A stretch of 46,400 bases of DNA, taken from positions 1 through 46,400 of the forward strand of contig CANSYK010000024.1 in assembly GCA_947651225.1 (NCBI GenBank), in the 5' to 3' direction. Shown here piece after piece: positions 1 through 7,657 of the stretch. Below the pieces are notes generated by a model. That model was not told where the DNA came from and did not search any database. It saw only the letters and a program-made list of their open reading frames with translations. The translations under genes were made by a program, and so were the position numbers. How positions within the stretch are numbered: position 1 is the first letter of the stretch; every line of letters starts with the position of its first letter. Source of the stretch: an uncultured bacterium (GTDB lineage: Bacteria; Bacillota; Clostridia; Lachnospirales; Lachnospiraceae).

Positions 1-159
1 TTTGCCTTTCAGATAGCCCATAAAATTTGATATACTTATCTTCGGCGGGATACTTCTCCCAATATTTTCATCCCATCTATTTACTTTAACTGATTTGTCC
101 ATTAACTCCCAATCATGTTTGCAAAAACAGAAACGTACATAATTAATTATTAATCTCAC
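1..159 (-). pseudogene. IS200/IS605-like TnpA remnant, chimeric and running off the left edge
   Basis: A GTG start at 159 follows AAGGAG and opens a frame that stays open to base 1, so the C-terminus lies outside the window. Residues 38-53 read IPPKISISNFMGYLKGK, which matches the conserved centre of Y1 transposases of the IS200 type (single-strand transposition enzymes). The 35 residues before it, including CKHDWELMDKS, do not look like an IS200 N-terminus, which normally carries the HUH histidines. The simplest reading is a fusion of another gene's start to a truncated tnpA, so it is probably inactive. Without the rest of the gene I cannot exclude an unrelated protein. Confidence 0.5.
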
Positions 160-227
160 TAAACCACTCCTTATTTATATCCCTACACTTTCAACCAATA
201 GTTCCTAATACTTATATGAATGCATAA

Positions 228-512
228 TTAATTACTCATATCTCTCGCAATCTTCATATACTCATTCACTTTTCCATCTAATAACCTGTCTAACATGTTA
301 TGCATTAACCATAACTTCGATAATGCTAACTCATTATCTTTCTTTTTCTTCTCCTTTAATTTCTGCTGACGGATCAATTCTGCCCTTTGCTCTTCATTAG
401 GTAAATTGTTAAACCACTCTTCATACAAAAATCTCTTATACCAATTAATATAGTTTATATAAGGAATCTTCCTAAATTGAATAAACCATTTATAAAGCGC
501 ATACCAAGCCAT
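228..512 (-). CDS. hypothetical protein, 94 aa, Lys/Trp-rich
   Basis: Function not recognised. The ATG at 512 is preceded by AAAGGAG at good spacing. The protein is rich in aromatic residues at the N-terminus (MAWYALYKWF) and has a strongly basic helix in the middle (QQKLKEKKKKDNE) that could be a coiled coil. There is no signal peptide or membrane segment. The 20 bp spanning its start (501-520) recur exactly at 11609-11628, where only a dead fragment follows, so this gene belongs to a family that has been copied within the region. It lies downstream of the RadC-like gene and a 58-aa gene and could be transcribed with them. Confidence 0.55.
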   Translation of the reverse strand: MAWYALYKWFIQFRKIPYINYINWYKRFLYEEWFNNLPNEEQRAELIRQQKLKEKKKKDNELALSKLWLMHNMLDRLLDGKVNEYMKIARDMSN

Positions 513-577
513 AATTTTGCTCCTTTCGCTTGTAATAAAATAGCTATAACTCGCTTACTTTCCCTTGAAACTGCCAT
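455..577 (-). CDS. possible small ORF, 40 aa, overlapping the start of the next gene
   Basis: An ATG at 577 follows GGAAGGAAT and gives MAVSRESKRVIAILLQAKGA and 20 more residues, ending inside the 94-aa gene in another frame. The overlap would couple translation of the two. There is no homology I recognise and the overlap makes chance plausible, so this is a low-confidence leader peptide candidate. Confidence 0.2.
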   Translation of the reverse strand: MAVSRESKRVIAILLQAKGAKLWLGMRFINGLFNLGRFLI

Positions 578-627
578 ATTCCTTCCTCTGTCTATAAAAG
601 ATTAATTCCTTTATCAACTACACCAGA

Positions 628-804
628 TTACATATTATGATATCCTTTTGGCTCTTCACCCCTGCGACATAATTCCATACGGAGTGCTTCTACTGAAATA
701 CATCCAGGAACCGGCTGCCCGCACTCTGCTGCTAACCATACCCAATTCTTAATTGTATTTGTTTCCCAAGTTTCAATCATATCCATCCCCCAAAACTCAA
801 CCAT
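628..804 (-). CDS. hypothetical small protein, 58 aa
   Basis: Function not recognised. The start codon overlaps the stop of the RadC-like gene as TAATG, the classical arrangement for translational coupling. The protein begins MVEFWGMDMIETWETNTIKN and ends CRRGEEPKGYHNM. It is acidic and Trp-rich with three cysteines and no membrane segment. The sequence has the composition of a real protein rather than a shadow frame. Short JAB/RadC companions of this sort are common in mobile elements of Clostridia, but I cannot name the family. Confidence 0.6.
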   Translation of the reverse strand: MVEFWGMDMIETWETNTIKNWVWLAAECGQPVPGCISVEALRMELCRRGEEPKGYHNM

Positions 805-1262
805 TACATTTCCTTCTCCTTAAAACTGAAATATCCATCTCCCACAATAATACTATCCAGCAGCCGAATACCTATTAATCTGCCTGCTTCTTTAACTCTT
901 TTATAACTCTCTATATCCTCTTTAGATGGTACTGTTTCTCCCGAAGGATGGTTATGTGCCAAAATAATACATGCTGCACCGCATAGCAGTGCTCTTATAA
1001 ATAACTCCCTGGGATTGCAGACAGACTGATTAACTGTTCCATGAGACACTTCAAATACTCCCAAAGGCCTGTTTTTAGTATTAAATGCAATCATATACAC
1101 ATATTCTTCTGCAAGATTCTTAAGATTAAAAACAGCATTTAGCATATCAGTAACTGCTTTAGGATCTTTTAAGAATTCTATGGGATAGCTATAACAATTT
1201 TCCTTTACCAAAACGTTATGCTGGTTTTCATCAAGTTCTGTCCGATAAGTTTTAATTTGCAT
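804..1262 (-). CDS. RadC-like JAB-domain protein
   Basis: A JAB/MPN metalloprotease-fold protein of the RadC group. The JAMM zinc signature is complete: HNHPSGE, then S and D ten residues on (PSKED), preceded by the typical block NPRELFIRALLCGAACIILA and followed by GIRLLDSIIVGDG. It is about 152 aa and lacks the N-terminal helix-hairpin-helix of chromosomal RadC, as is usual for copies carried on plasmids and conjugative elements. I chose the ATG at 1262 because AGAGGAG sits six bases upstream; a longer frame to 1328 has no such site. Chromosomal RadC is not well understood, so the activity here is unknown. It heads a short run with the 58-aa and 94-aa genes. Confidence 0.85.
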   Translation of the reverse strand: MQIKTYRTELDENQHNVLVKENCYSYPIEFLKDPKAVTDMLNAVFNLKNLAEEYVYMIAFNTKNRPLGVFEVSHGTVNQSVCNPRELFIRALLCGAACIILAHNHPSGETVPSKEDIESYKRVKEAGRLIGIRLLDSIIVGDGYFSFKEKEM

Positions 1263-1353
1263 AACATACTCTCCTCTTAACATGGTCCACCTTCTGAACC
1301 ATGAAATGCACCCACTGGATATTTCCAATTCATTACATACATGTCCTCAACAG

Positions 1354-1387
1354 AAAAAGCGGCAGTCAAAACAGAATTGACTGCCGC
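1354..1387 (-). terminator. rho-independent terminator
   Basis: A perfect 11-bp stem (GCGGCAGTCAA with TTGACTGCCGC) with a seven-base loop and, on the minus strand, a run of five T. It would end transcripts from the genes above 1685; a foldback element has inserted between them. Confidence 0.85.
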
Positions 1388-1464
1388 CTTATCATCCCAA
1401 CGCACACAAGATTCAGCTTCTCCAATAAAATCATCCGAATTCTTTTATCTTGCATAAACACTTA

Positions 1465-1620
1465 GGAACTGTCGCAAAATAATTTGCTCTATTTCTTGTC
1501 TTTTTCTCTGACAGCACAAACCAAAAATCAGTTACATAGCCCACTATGCGCCCGATTTTTGTCCGGCACTGTCAAAGAAAAATCCTGCGAACTATCTGCA
1601 AATTATTTCACGACAGTTCC
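1465..1620. mobile_element. foldback (MITE-like) element, copy A
   Basis: A 156-bp non-coding element that is an imperfect palindrome along its whole length. The ends match for about 24 bases (GGAACTGTCG..AAATAATTTGC) and the centre is CATAGCCCACTATG. It is flanked on both sides by TTA, the 3-bp target duplication typical of IS5/PIF-Harbinger-type elements. Copy B at 6875-7028 has the same end sequence and the same central TAGCCCACTA core but diverged arms. It carries no transposase and would depend on one elsewhere. Confidence 0.75.
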
Positions 1621-1684
1621 TTATTCTTTCCTCTATAGTCTTTCAATAAAAATTCAAATACGAATTGTAACAAAACAGCAGATT

Positions 1685-2014
1685 TTATTCTCTAAAATCT
1701 GCTGTGGTTGCTGCCTGTGGAGCAATATTTGTGTAAAATATTGCTGATGCTAGTATATTCTTTTTTATTTCACCTTTTAAGGTTTCACATAAATCCTTCT
1801 TCATCCCACAGCAATCAATTAAATAATCAAATGCCGTATTAGCTATGCGCACTTCTATCCCAGGAATATTAAATTCCTCCCAGAGCATATTATAAAGGAA
1901 CTGTTTCTCTACACCATAATACTCAAGAATCGGCTTTATATCTTTAGACTTAACATCAAAGATAACATCAAATATTTTCACATTCAAGGGCAAAAACATA
2001 AACGCTTTTTCCAT
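1685..2014 (-). CDS. hypothetical protein, 109 aa
   Basis: Function not recognised. The ATG at 2014 is preceded by GGAGGTCAG, an excellent site. The protein has no signal peptide or clear membrane helix. Its C-terminal third (CCGMKKDLCETLKGEIKKNILASAIFY) looks helical, and there is a Cys-Cys pair. It starts 23 bases after the true end of the upstream frameshifted gene (2037), so the two were probably one operon. The foldback element follows directly and separates it from its terminator. Confidence 0.6.
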   Translation of the reverse strand: MEKAFMFLPLNVKIFDVIFDVKSKDIKPILEYYGVEKQFLYNMLWEEFNIPGIEVRIANTAFDYLIDCCGMKKDLCETLKGEIKKNILASAIFYTNIAPQAATTADFRE

Positions 2015-2036
2015 TCTGACCTCCTAAACAATTGTT

Positions 2037-2522
2037 TCAACGCACTTCATAAACACCAACAATTTCATACTTGGGCAATAACTTTCTTACCTTTTCCACG
2101 GCCTCCTTTTGATTTCCAGCAGATACAAATTGTTGTGCTAGTTTTTTTCAACAAGTCATCTTTTCTCTTCAAAGCTGTTTTCAGGCTACCACAAAAATAT
2201 CCCCATTTAAGACGCTCTCCTTTCTCACTAAATGGATAAACATCAACACCTTCCCATGTAAAATCATCAAGATTGACGTTAACATAAGCATATCCTTCGA
2301 TAATAAAATTTGCCAGCAAAGCAGCCATAACATGCATGGCATTATTACCTGTATACAAATTTTTAAAAGTGCCAATTTCATTTTTGCATCTTTCGCCATT
2401 AACAAAATATTCTATCCACAACTCCAAATAGATTCCTTCATTACTTCCATAATCCAAATTACTTTTCAAATCAAACTCACATGTCCGTATTGAAATCTAT
2501 TCCGCACATCTATAAATTCCAT
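2037..2522 (-). pseudogene. hypothetical protein gene with two frameshifts
   Basis: The longest open piece (2065-2469) is only the middle of a larger gene. After an A7 run at 2142-2148 the frame turns into a low-quality tail, whereas the +1-corrected frame reads KKLAQQFVSAGNQKEAVEKV and closes with YEIVGVYEVR and TGA at 2037. Upstream, MEFIDVRNR from an ATG at 2522 joins ISIRTCEFDLKSNLDYGS only after a second one-base correction near 2500. The repaired protein would be about 160 aa and soluble, with no family I recognise. Either the gene is dead, or the homopolymer shift is an assembly error or slippage. Confidence 0.6.
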
Positions 2523-2717
2523 AATACTAAATTACTAATTATTCTTCTAACAGACTCCAATCACTCCCTCAATAAAACCGCAATATGTCTGTATACCTGC
2601 CAATGCATCCACTCTCTTTTATTTTGACAGTTTATATCCCACTCATGAAAACCAATCTAATATCTAAAAATATTAAAACTGTGCCCGTTTTCAACATATT
2701 TTTCTCCATAGAACTTA

Positions 2718-3911
2718 CTAAAATGCTCCCATATTGCTAATAACATCTTTCTGATACTGATAACTCCACACTTTAGCACCGTTTTGAAAATCTTCAAAAA
2801 ACAGCCGTAACTCCTTTAATACTCTTATTCGTTCTTCCACGTCAAAATCCGTTAAAGAGGTATCTGTTCTGATAATTTTTTCCAAAGTCCCTAAGGACGG
2901 CAGGCTGTCTAACTTAATACATCCCTTGTCAGAAACACATTTTAATTGTTTAGATGTAATCTTGTGAAAGGAAGTAACCGGCATTTTAAGCAGCTCTTTC
3001 CCTTTTGGTAAAAACGAATTAGCAGTATTTTTATAAAACAATGAATTTCCTGAATCAAATACAGGGGCTATGGACTTCCACTGCAAACTTACAGGTTCCC
3101 TTAAAATACCAAAATTATTTAGATGTCTATCACTATTAGCAATTAAAAAATCAATGCATAACATTACATCCATAAAATGCTGTACATCCAATAAATGCTC
3201 ATTACATTTTTTAATAAAGTAACTATACCAGGATTCACTATTTGCTTTTTTCCCAATATTCACTATATCTATGGCTGGAATAAATTCAGAATCTAAAGCT
3301 GTAAAATTTTTGCATTTGCAGCCAAGCTTCTTTTCACCATTACAGGATACCCATGCAAAATGATATTTTACATAATTAATATCACATGTAGAATACATTG
3401 CAGCAGCTAATACTTCTGAAACGGACTGAAGAGCGTTTTGCAAATAACTGCCTTTCACCAAAATTCTATCTCCGTTGGAATCAATCATCCATTTCTTTGC
3501 AAGATCTCCTTTTAAGGAAGAACTAGGGACAAAATTTGTTTTGTAAGCAATTGTTTCTATTTCATCAAAATTGTCAAGAATTGTAGTTGACACAAAAGAA
3601 TTGTTATATAGATTTACTTCTTCCCAAGACAAAACCGCTCCTGCCGGACATGTCCAGTAACTGTCAGACAAAGACAACGAATCATTGTTTAATAAAAATT
3701 GTAACCGAGAAAAACCATTTCCAAGAGTTTCGTATCTTACCGTTGGAATTGCCCTGTCCTCTAACCAGTTTGCAAAACTTCCTAAATCATGTACACCGTA
3801 AGGTAAAATCTCACAACAGTCTTCATTGACTTTAAAACTTAAAACAGAATCATTATCTACAGCAAAAACAGCAATCCTGTCATTCCGATGCATCAAATAA
3901 AAAATATCCAT
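2718..3911 (-). CDS. HipA-like kinase-fold protein
   Basis: A 397-aa protein of the HipA/YjjJ-like kinase superfamily. Visible marks are the catalytic-loop motif FLIANSDRHLNNFGIL at about residue 260 and the metal-binding DFG equivalent in APVFDSGNSLF about 25 residues later; a Lys in RILVKGSY is a candidate for ATP binding. HipA proteins phosphorylate glutamyl-tRNA synthetase or other targets and act as toxins; the substrate here is unknown. It follows a 71-aa partner after 9 bases, as HipA follows HipB, but that partner has no helix-turn-helix signature. It ends TAG immediately followed by TAA. A second, divergent HipA-like gene lies at 9232-10065. Confidence 0.75.
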   Translation of the reverse strand: MDIFYLMHRNDRIAVFAVDNDSVLSFKVNEDCCEILPYGVHDLGSFANWLEDRAIPTVRYETLGNGFSRLQFLLNNDSLSLSDSYWTCPAGAVLSWEEVNLYNNSFVSTTILDNFDEIETIAYKTNFVPSSSLKGDLAKKWMIDSNGDRILVKGSYLQNALQSVSEVLAAAMYSTCDINYVKYHFAWVSCNGEKKLGCKCKNFTALDSEFIPAIDIVNIGKKANSESWYSYFIKKCNEHLLDVQHFMDVMLCIDFLIANSDRHLNNFGILREPVSLQWKSIAPVFDSGNSLFYKNTANSFLPKGKELLKMPVTSFHKITSKQLKCVSDKGCIKLDSLPSLGTLEKIIRTDTSLTDFDVEERIRVLKELRLFFEDFQNGAKVWSYQYQKDVISNMGAF

Positions 3912-3920
3912 AATGCCTCC

Positions 3921-4136
3921 TCAAAACAAACCCTCAAGTAATTTTTCTGCTTTTTGCTTTTTAACAACAGCTTCAATAAAAGCCAAAACAATAAGTTTTT
4001 TCATTGTTTCCGACTCTTTATCAAAATCTGTAACCTCTGTTGTTCCAATTCTATACTGTTTGGAATCATACACATAAAGAATCCCAGAATCTGACATCCA
4101 GTTGTAAAAGTATTCCTTCCCCTCAAAAGTTACCAT
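3921..4136 (-). CDS. small partner of the HipA-like kinase, 71 aa
   Basis: Function not recognised. The start at 4136 is supported by CAGGAGGGAG seven bases upstream; longer frames lack a site. The protein begins MVTFEGKEYFYNWMSDSG, is predicted to be mostly strand and then helix (MKKLIVLAFIEAVVKKQKAEKL), and has no helix-turn-helix that I can see. It precedes the HipA-like gene by 9 bases, which is the antitoxin position. In HipA family systems the N-terminal lobe can be encoded as a separate HipS-like subunit, so it may supply that lobe. The promoter at 4270-4298 drives both. Confidence 0.65.
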   Translation of the reverse strand: MVTFEGKEYFYNWMSDSGILYVYDSKQYRIGTTEVTDFDKESETMKKLIVLAFIEAVVKKQKAEKLLEGLF

Positions 4137-4269
4137 TAAGCTCCCTCCTGAATTCATGAGTCTGAACATAAAATAGCTATCCACACAAAGAAAATATTAT
4201 TCTTCCACTGCCTATTGGAAGCAAACAATCATTTATTGTCTATTTTCTCCTATTCACAATTTTTCATTA

Positions 4270-4298
4270 ATTGTACTACATTTTTATAATATGTGCAA
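4270..4298 (-). promoter_or_regulatory. sigma-A type promoter for the HipA-like pair
   Basis: Minus strand: TTGCAC (4293-4298), a 17-base spacer, then TACAAT (4270-4275), giving a 5' leader of about 130 bases before the ATG at 4136. The rest of the 4137-4422 gap holds no gene that I can support; a GCCTTAAGGC palindrome lies near 4370. Confidence 0.55.
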
Positions 4299-4422
4299 TC
4301 TGACAAGTGCTATATTCCAACTTTTCTTTATTCTAAACTTGAAGCCATGAGGTCGTTCTAAAGGTTTCGCCTTAAGGCAAAGGTTTTAACCCTCTTATGC
4401 AGACAATAAGCAATAATTTTTC

Positions 4423-4452
4423 AAAAAAAGAACAATCCTTTCGGACTGCCCT
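4423..4452 (-). terminator. rho-independent terminator after the DUF4869 gene
   Basis: A 10-bp stem with G-T pairs and a GAAA tetraloop (AGGGCAGTCC-GAAA-GGATTGTTCT) runs into seven T on the minus strand, 19 bases past the DUF4869 stop. Confidence 0.85.
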
Positions 4453-4470
4453 TCTAAACCAACTTCATAC

Positions 4471-4899
4471 CTATCTATGATATTTGACCATAAAATCTGT
4501 ATAACTGTGATACAATTCACCAGTTGCAGCATCTATAAAATCAAACTTAGTTTCAGGGAACCTAAAATAATGCTCTATGCTAATGGTCAGATCTTTAAGT
4601 TCCCCAATCTTTAAAAACCACTTGGCACAATTATTACCGCAAGCAGTTGCCCAAATCTCCCAATCAGTTTTTAATGCCAGAATCAATGCTTTCACACCAC
4701 CTGATAAACCACTTGGCGGAATCTGTCCAAGAACCGGGCTTTCAATACAGTAAGGGGAAAGAACCCTTGATTTATCTACATCTAATACCATTTCTTGAAC
4801 CAAAGGATCGTCAAACCACTCTTCCTCATAATTATTATCAAAAACAGATTCTACCAGCTCTATGGTGTCCTCAGTTGTTCCCCATCGAATACTTAACAT
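4471..4899 (-). CDS. DUF4869 family protein
   Basis: A 142-aa protein matching the pattern I know as DUF4869: N-terminal block NNYEEEWFDDPLVQEMV, then SPVLGQIPPSGLSGGVKALI, ATACGNNCAKWFLKIGELKDLTI and a final HSYTDFM. Proteins of this family are common in Lachnospiraceae and have no established activity. Its start overlaps the end of the P-loop gene by one codon region (4899/4900), so the two are translated together. The stop TAG is followed two codons later by TGA. The conserved pairing with an ATPase suggests a two-component system rather than an orphan. Confidence 0.75.
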   Translation of the reverse strand: MLSIRWGTTEDTIELVESVFDNNYEEEWFDDPLVQEMVLDVDKSRVLSPYCIESPVLGQIPPSGLSGGVKALILALKTDWEIWATACGNNCAKWFLKIGELKDLTISIEHYFRFPETKFDFIDAATGELYHSYTDFMVKYHR

Positions 4900-5853
4900 T
4901 TAAAATACCTCCATTCTATTCCCTTCTTCATTTATACAAATATCAGGCCTAAAAACGTGATGTTTGTATTCACAGGTATCTATTTGTCTGCAGGCGTTAC
5001 AGGAAGAATGCTGTTTTAAGCAATCTGGCAAATGACCTTTGTGGTAATTAATCCTATTCTTCAACTGATTTTCTGCGGCCTGCTCTAGACTTTCCCATTT
5101 CTTTCCAATCTCTTCCTGCGTCAAATTTATCAGAAATGGAGCCTGCGTAAGCACATAATGTTCAAATGAATACCAATCAAGTATCTGAACTCTTAACTTA
5201 CTTTCATCAAGCCATACATCTAAAGCTTCTTTCTGGTAAGCAAAAGCCGCTGCATCATAAACAATTAAAACATCGTTATATTCAGAATCCATTTCCACTA
5301 ACCGTTTTAAGCATCTAACAATTTCAGATTTAGACATTGCCGAAATAACATCCACATCAAAATGCTCTTGAAAAAACTCAAAACCGCTAACCTTGTCTTC
5401 AACCAGTATATGCCTTACTCTTGTAAAATTCTTTCTTCCGCTGACCGTGTATTTGGGTTGAATCCAATGCCTCCTGCCATCTGCTTGCATTTCATACAAA
5501 TTCTCAACACATAACGGCAGAAAGTCTAAATTTTTCCGGTAGATTATTATAAAATAATTGTCGGATTCCCGCAATATAAATGCAACATCAGGCTCCCTTA
5601 AAATCTTATAATTTTCATCTAATACTACTATTGAATTCCGTATAGTTTGCAAACCTTCTCCACTATCGAATGGCGCTATAGTTAGCACTGGTATATCGCT
5701 TTGAATCTTAATAGTTTTATCTCCTGTCAGACGTTGCTGTAACAACCTACACATATTAGTTTTTCCATTCCCACTGTCTCCTTGAATTACAGAATACTTT
5801 CCTTTTATGTCTAATTCATATTTTAGACGTTTTGATTCAATTTCTATATGCAT
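4900..5853 (-). CDS. P-loop ATPase coupled to DUF4869
   Basis: A 317-aa soluble protein with a Walker A motif near the N-terminus (QGDSGNGKTNMCRLL, about residues 23-37) and a hydrophobic strand ending in D (NSIVVLDE) that may be Walker B; a second VLIVYDAAAF strand follows. The C-terminus carries a cysteine cluster (CLKQHSSCNACRQIDTCEYKHH) that could bind metal. It is not an ABC protein, since no LSGGQ motif is seen. I recognise no characterised family. It lies directly upstream of, and is coupled to, the DUF4869 gene, and sits among toxin-antitoxin genes. A role in defence or regulation is inference from position only. Confidence 0.65.
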   Translation of the reverse strand: MHIEIESKRLKYELDIKGKYSVIQGDSGNGKTNMCRLLQQRLTGDKTIKIQSDIPVLTIAPFDSGEGLQTIRNSIVVLDENYKILREPDVAFILRESDNYFIIIYRKNLDFLPLCVENLYEMQADGRRHWIQPKYTVSGRKNFTRVRHILVEDKVSGFEFFQEHFDVDVISAMSKSEIVRCLKRLVEMDSEYNDVLIVYDAAAFAYQKEALDVWLDESKLRVQILDWYSFEHYVLTQAPFLINLTQEEIGKKWESLEQAAENQLKNRINYHKGHLPDCLKQHSSCNACRQIDTCEYKHHVFRPDICINEEGNRMEVF

Positions 5854-6441
5854 TTTGCCCCCTAAGTTTTCCCTAAGAAATTTACGTGATAAATATCTAT
5901 TCTAAACTATAAAACCAATTCAATATTCCGATTTTGCTTTTTGAATAATAGCGCTGGCAACATATTCATCTAACTCGAAAGAACAAATTAAGTCATCCAA
6001 AATATAGTTATCCGCAAGACCCTGTTTTAACTTATTAGAAACAAACCTAAGAGCCATCAACACTTCCCCCTCTTTTCTTCCTTCTTCTCTTCCTTCTTCC
6101 CTATTTTCTTCTGCAGTGCCTATCAATTTCTCTATGTTTATCCCTTCCATTATCATATTAGCAATCTCCCCTTCTCTTTCTCGCAAATAATCACTTAATA
6201 TGCCATATTCTTTGCATGACTTAATTGTTTCCATAACTGCTGTCTCAGTAGTTGCATAAATAGCCATATTCTTTTTTAACAAACGTATGAAACACAAATA
6301 TTCACCTAAAACGCTATTTTCATTGACCATCTCTTGCCGTAAAACCCTTACCTTCACTTCCATAAACTCTTTTATTTCAAAGGCATCTGATAAATACAAT
6401 TCAGAACCGTCAAATTTTTTGTCATCACCAGTGTACACAAC

Positions 6442-6461
6442 TTATCCCGATATCAGGATAA
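6442..6461. repeat. 20-bp near-perfect palindrome inserted in a coding frame
   Basis: TTATCCCGATATCAGGATAA pairs with itself except for one C/A position. It lies inside a 26-base segment whose removal joins the two halves of the Rpn-family gene in frame, and GTG occurs on both sides, as a short target duplication would. Confidence 0.55.
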
Positions 6462-6874
6462 TATCACATAAAACTCTGGAGATGGCAGTTTTATTAAACC
6501 ACGCCTATAAAGTTGCTTTTTTCTTTTTTCATCAGCAAACAAATACCTCTTCAATTCTTCAGCATAATACAATAATACTCTGACCGGCATATTTTTGTTT
6601 ACTGTGGACTGATGCTCTGTCAAAATAATTAATTTGCCCCTAACTAACATACCAAGATCGCTTATAATCCCTCCCGTGAGTATATTTGTAAGGGTAACAT
6701 TTCTAATATCTGCCAACCTCACAGACATATCTTCCGGATGTAGAATCTTATATAAATCCAACAAATTCTCTTGTGGCTTAAATAAATCGGTGAACATCGA
6801 ATCTTGAATTTTCCTATTAGTACCCTCCGTAGAATTAGAATAATTCTGATTATTTTCCATCTTTTTATCTCTTA

Positions 6875-7028
6875 GGAACTGTAAATAATTAAATTGAACA
6901 ACTTACTTGCCTGTTTTTTCGATTGCTGCATCAAAAAGCCTCGCCGTAGCCCACTACGCCTACGTTTTTTTCTTTGCACTCGGAAAAGCATTCTTCGTAA
7001 CTTGTTCATTTAATTTATTTACAGTTCC
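6875..7028. mobile_element. foldback (MITE-like) element, copy B
   Basis: A 154-bp imperfect palindrome with ends GGAACTGTAAATAA..TTATTTACAGTTCC, a centre TAGCCCACTACG, and TTA on both flanks. The design is that of copy A at 1465-1620, but the arms differ. It sits inside the 5' part of the Rpn-family gene and supplies a TAA that stops the truncated N-terminal frame. Confidence 0.8.
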
Positions 7029-7172
7029 TTACTTCAGAATTATCTTGATCATTTTCTTTTTTCACATTATTAAACAGACCCATTTCCTTTGTAGCCAAAT
7101 TACTTCTCCTTTCAACGTTCTACTATTTTAGCATTTTACAATAGTAATTTCAACACACTGCTATAGCTTGCT

Positions 7173-7513
7173 TTAATTACTTCTCTGTTTTATTGTTAAT
7201 TTAGGAGAAACATTAAGAGACTTCGCTACTGCATTTTCGGTTTCTTTTAGCTCCTTAATAATATGATGCCGCATCTGTGTAACTTCTTTTGAAACATCCA
7301 ATAAATGGTTAACCCATTCATCATAATCATTTTGTGATACCTCTATAGGATTTTGTAAAATTCCTCTAGAAGATAAAATTAAATGATATATGATATTTTA
7401 AGTTCTATTGATGCTATTTTCCCATTGTCATCTGCATGAACCTCTACATCTAATAAATCCATCTCTGTTAGTACCTCCTGTAAGGGTTTAGTATAAAATT
7501 CATTTAATATCAT
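7173..7513 (-). pseudogene. hypothetical protein gene, about 112 aa, with a two-base frameshift
   Basis: GGAGGAAATGTT precedes ATG at 7513, giving MILNEFYTKPLQEVLTEMDL and 24 more residues up to a TAA at about 7380. A sensible frame continues offset by two bases, reading LSSRGILQNPIEVSQNDYDE and ending LTIKQRSN at 7173. An extra AT in the CATATATCATTT stretch explains the shift. The repaired protein is soluble, acidic then helical, and unknown to me. Confidence 0.55.
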
Positions 7514-7623
7514 AACATTTCCTCCTATAACCTTTTAATCTCTGAAAATCTAATAACCACCTATTTCTTCCATCCAATAATACAATGTACCCTTTACCAC
7601 AAAATAATCATATTTAAATCATA

Positions 7624-7651
7624 AAAAAGAGCCAGCTTTTGTACTGACCCT
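7624..7651 (-). terminator. rho-independent terminator
   Basis: An 8-bp stem, AGGGTCAG with CTGGCTCT including G-T pairs, followed by six T on the minus strand. It ends the transcript of the 258-aa gene at 7658. Confidence 0.75.
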
Positions 7652-7657
7652 TCTCTC

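Larger units (their letters stand above)
5920..7098 (-). pseudogene. Rpn-family PD-(D/E)XK protein, split by a foldback element and a palindrome
   Basis: Pieces of one protein related to the Rpn/PDDEXK_2 'transposase' nucleases lie in order. A TTG start at 7098 with AAAGGAG gives an N-terminus (MATKEMGLFNNVKKENDQDN) that runs straight into foldback copy B at 7031. After the element the frame resumes as RDKKMENNQ and covers the conserved VTLTNIL and EHQSTVNKNMPVRVLLYYAEEL nuclease region. At 6440-6465 a 26-base palindromic insert breaks the frame; removing it restores SPEFYVVYTGDDKKFDGSEL. The C-terminal part has the EEGREEGRKEG linker and a final helical domain. The residues for the nuclease are still recognisable, but the gene cannot give a full protein. 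Confidence 0.7.

Noticed and set aside
1484-1747. Plus-strand frame covering the first foldback element
   Set aside because: It is made of palindrome arm sequence with no ribosome binding site and poor composition, so it is not a gene.
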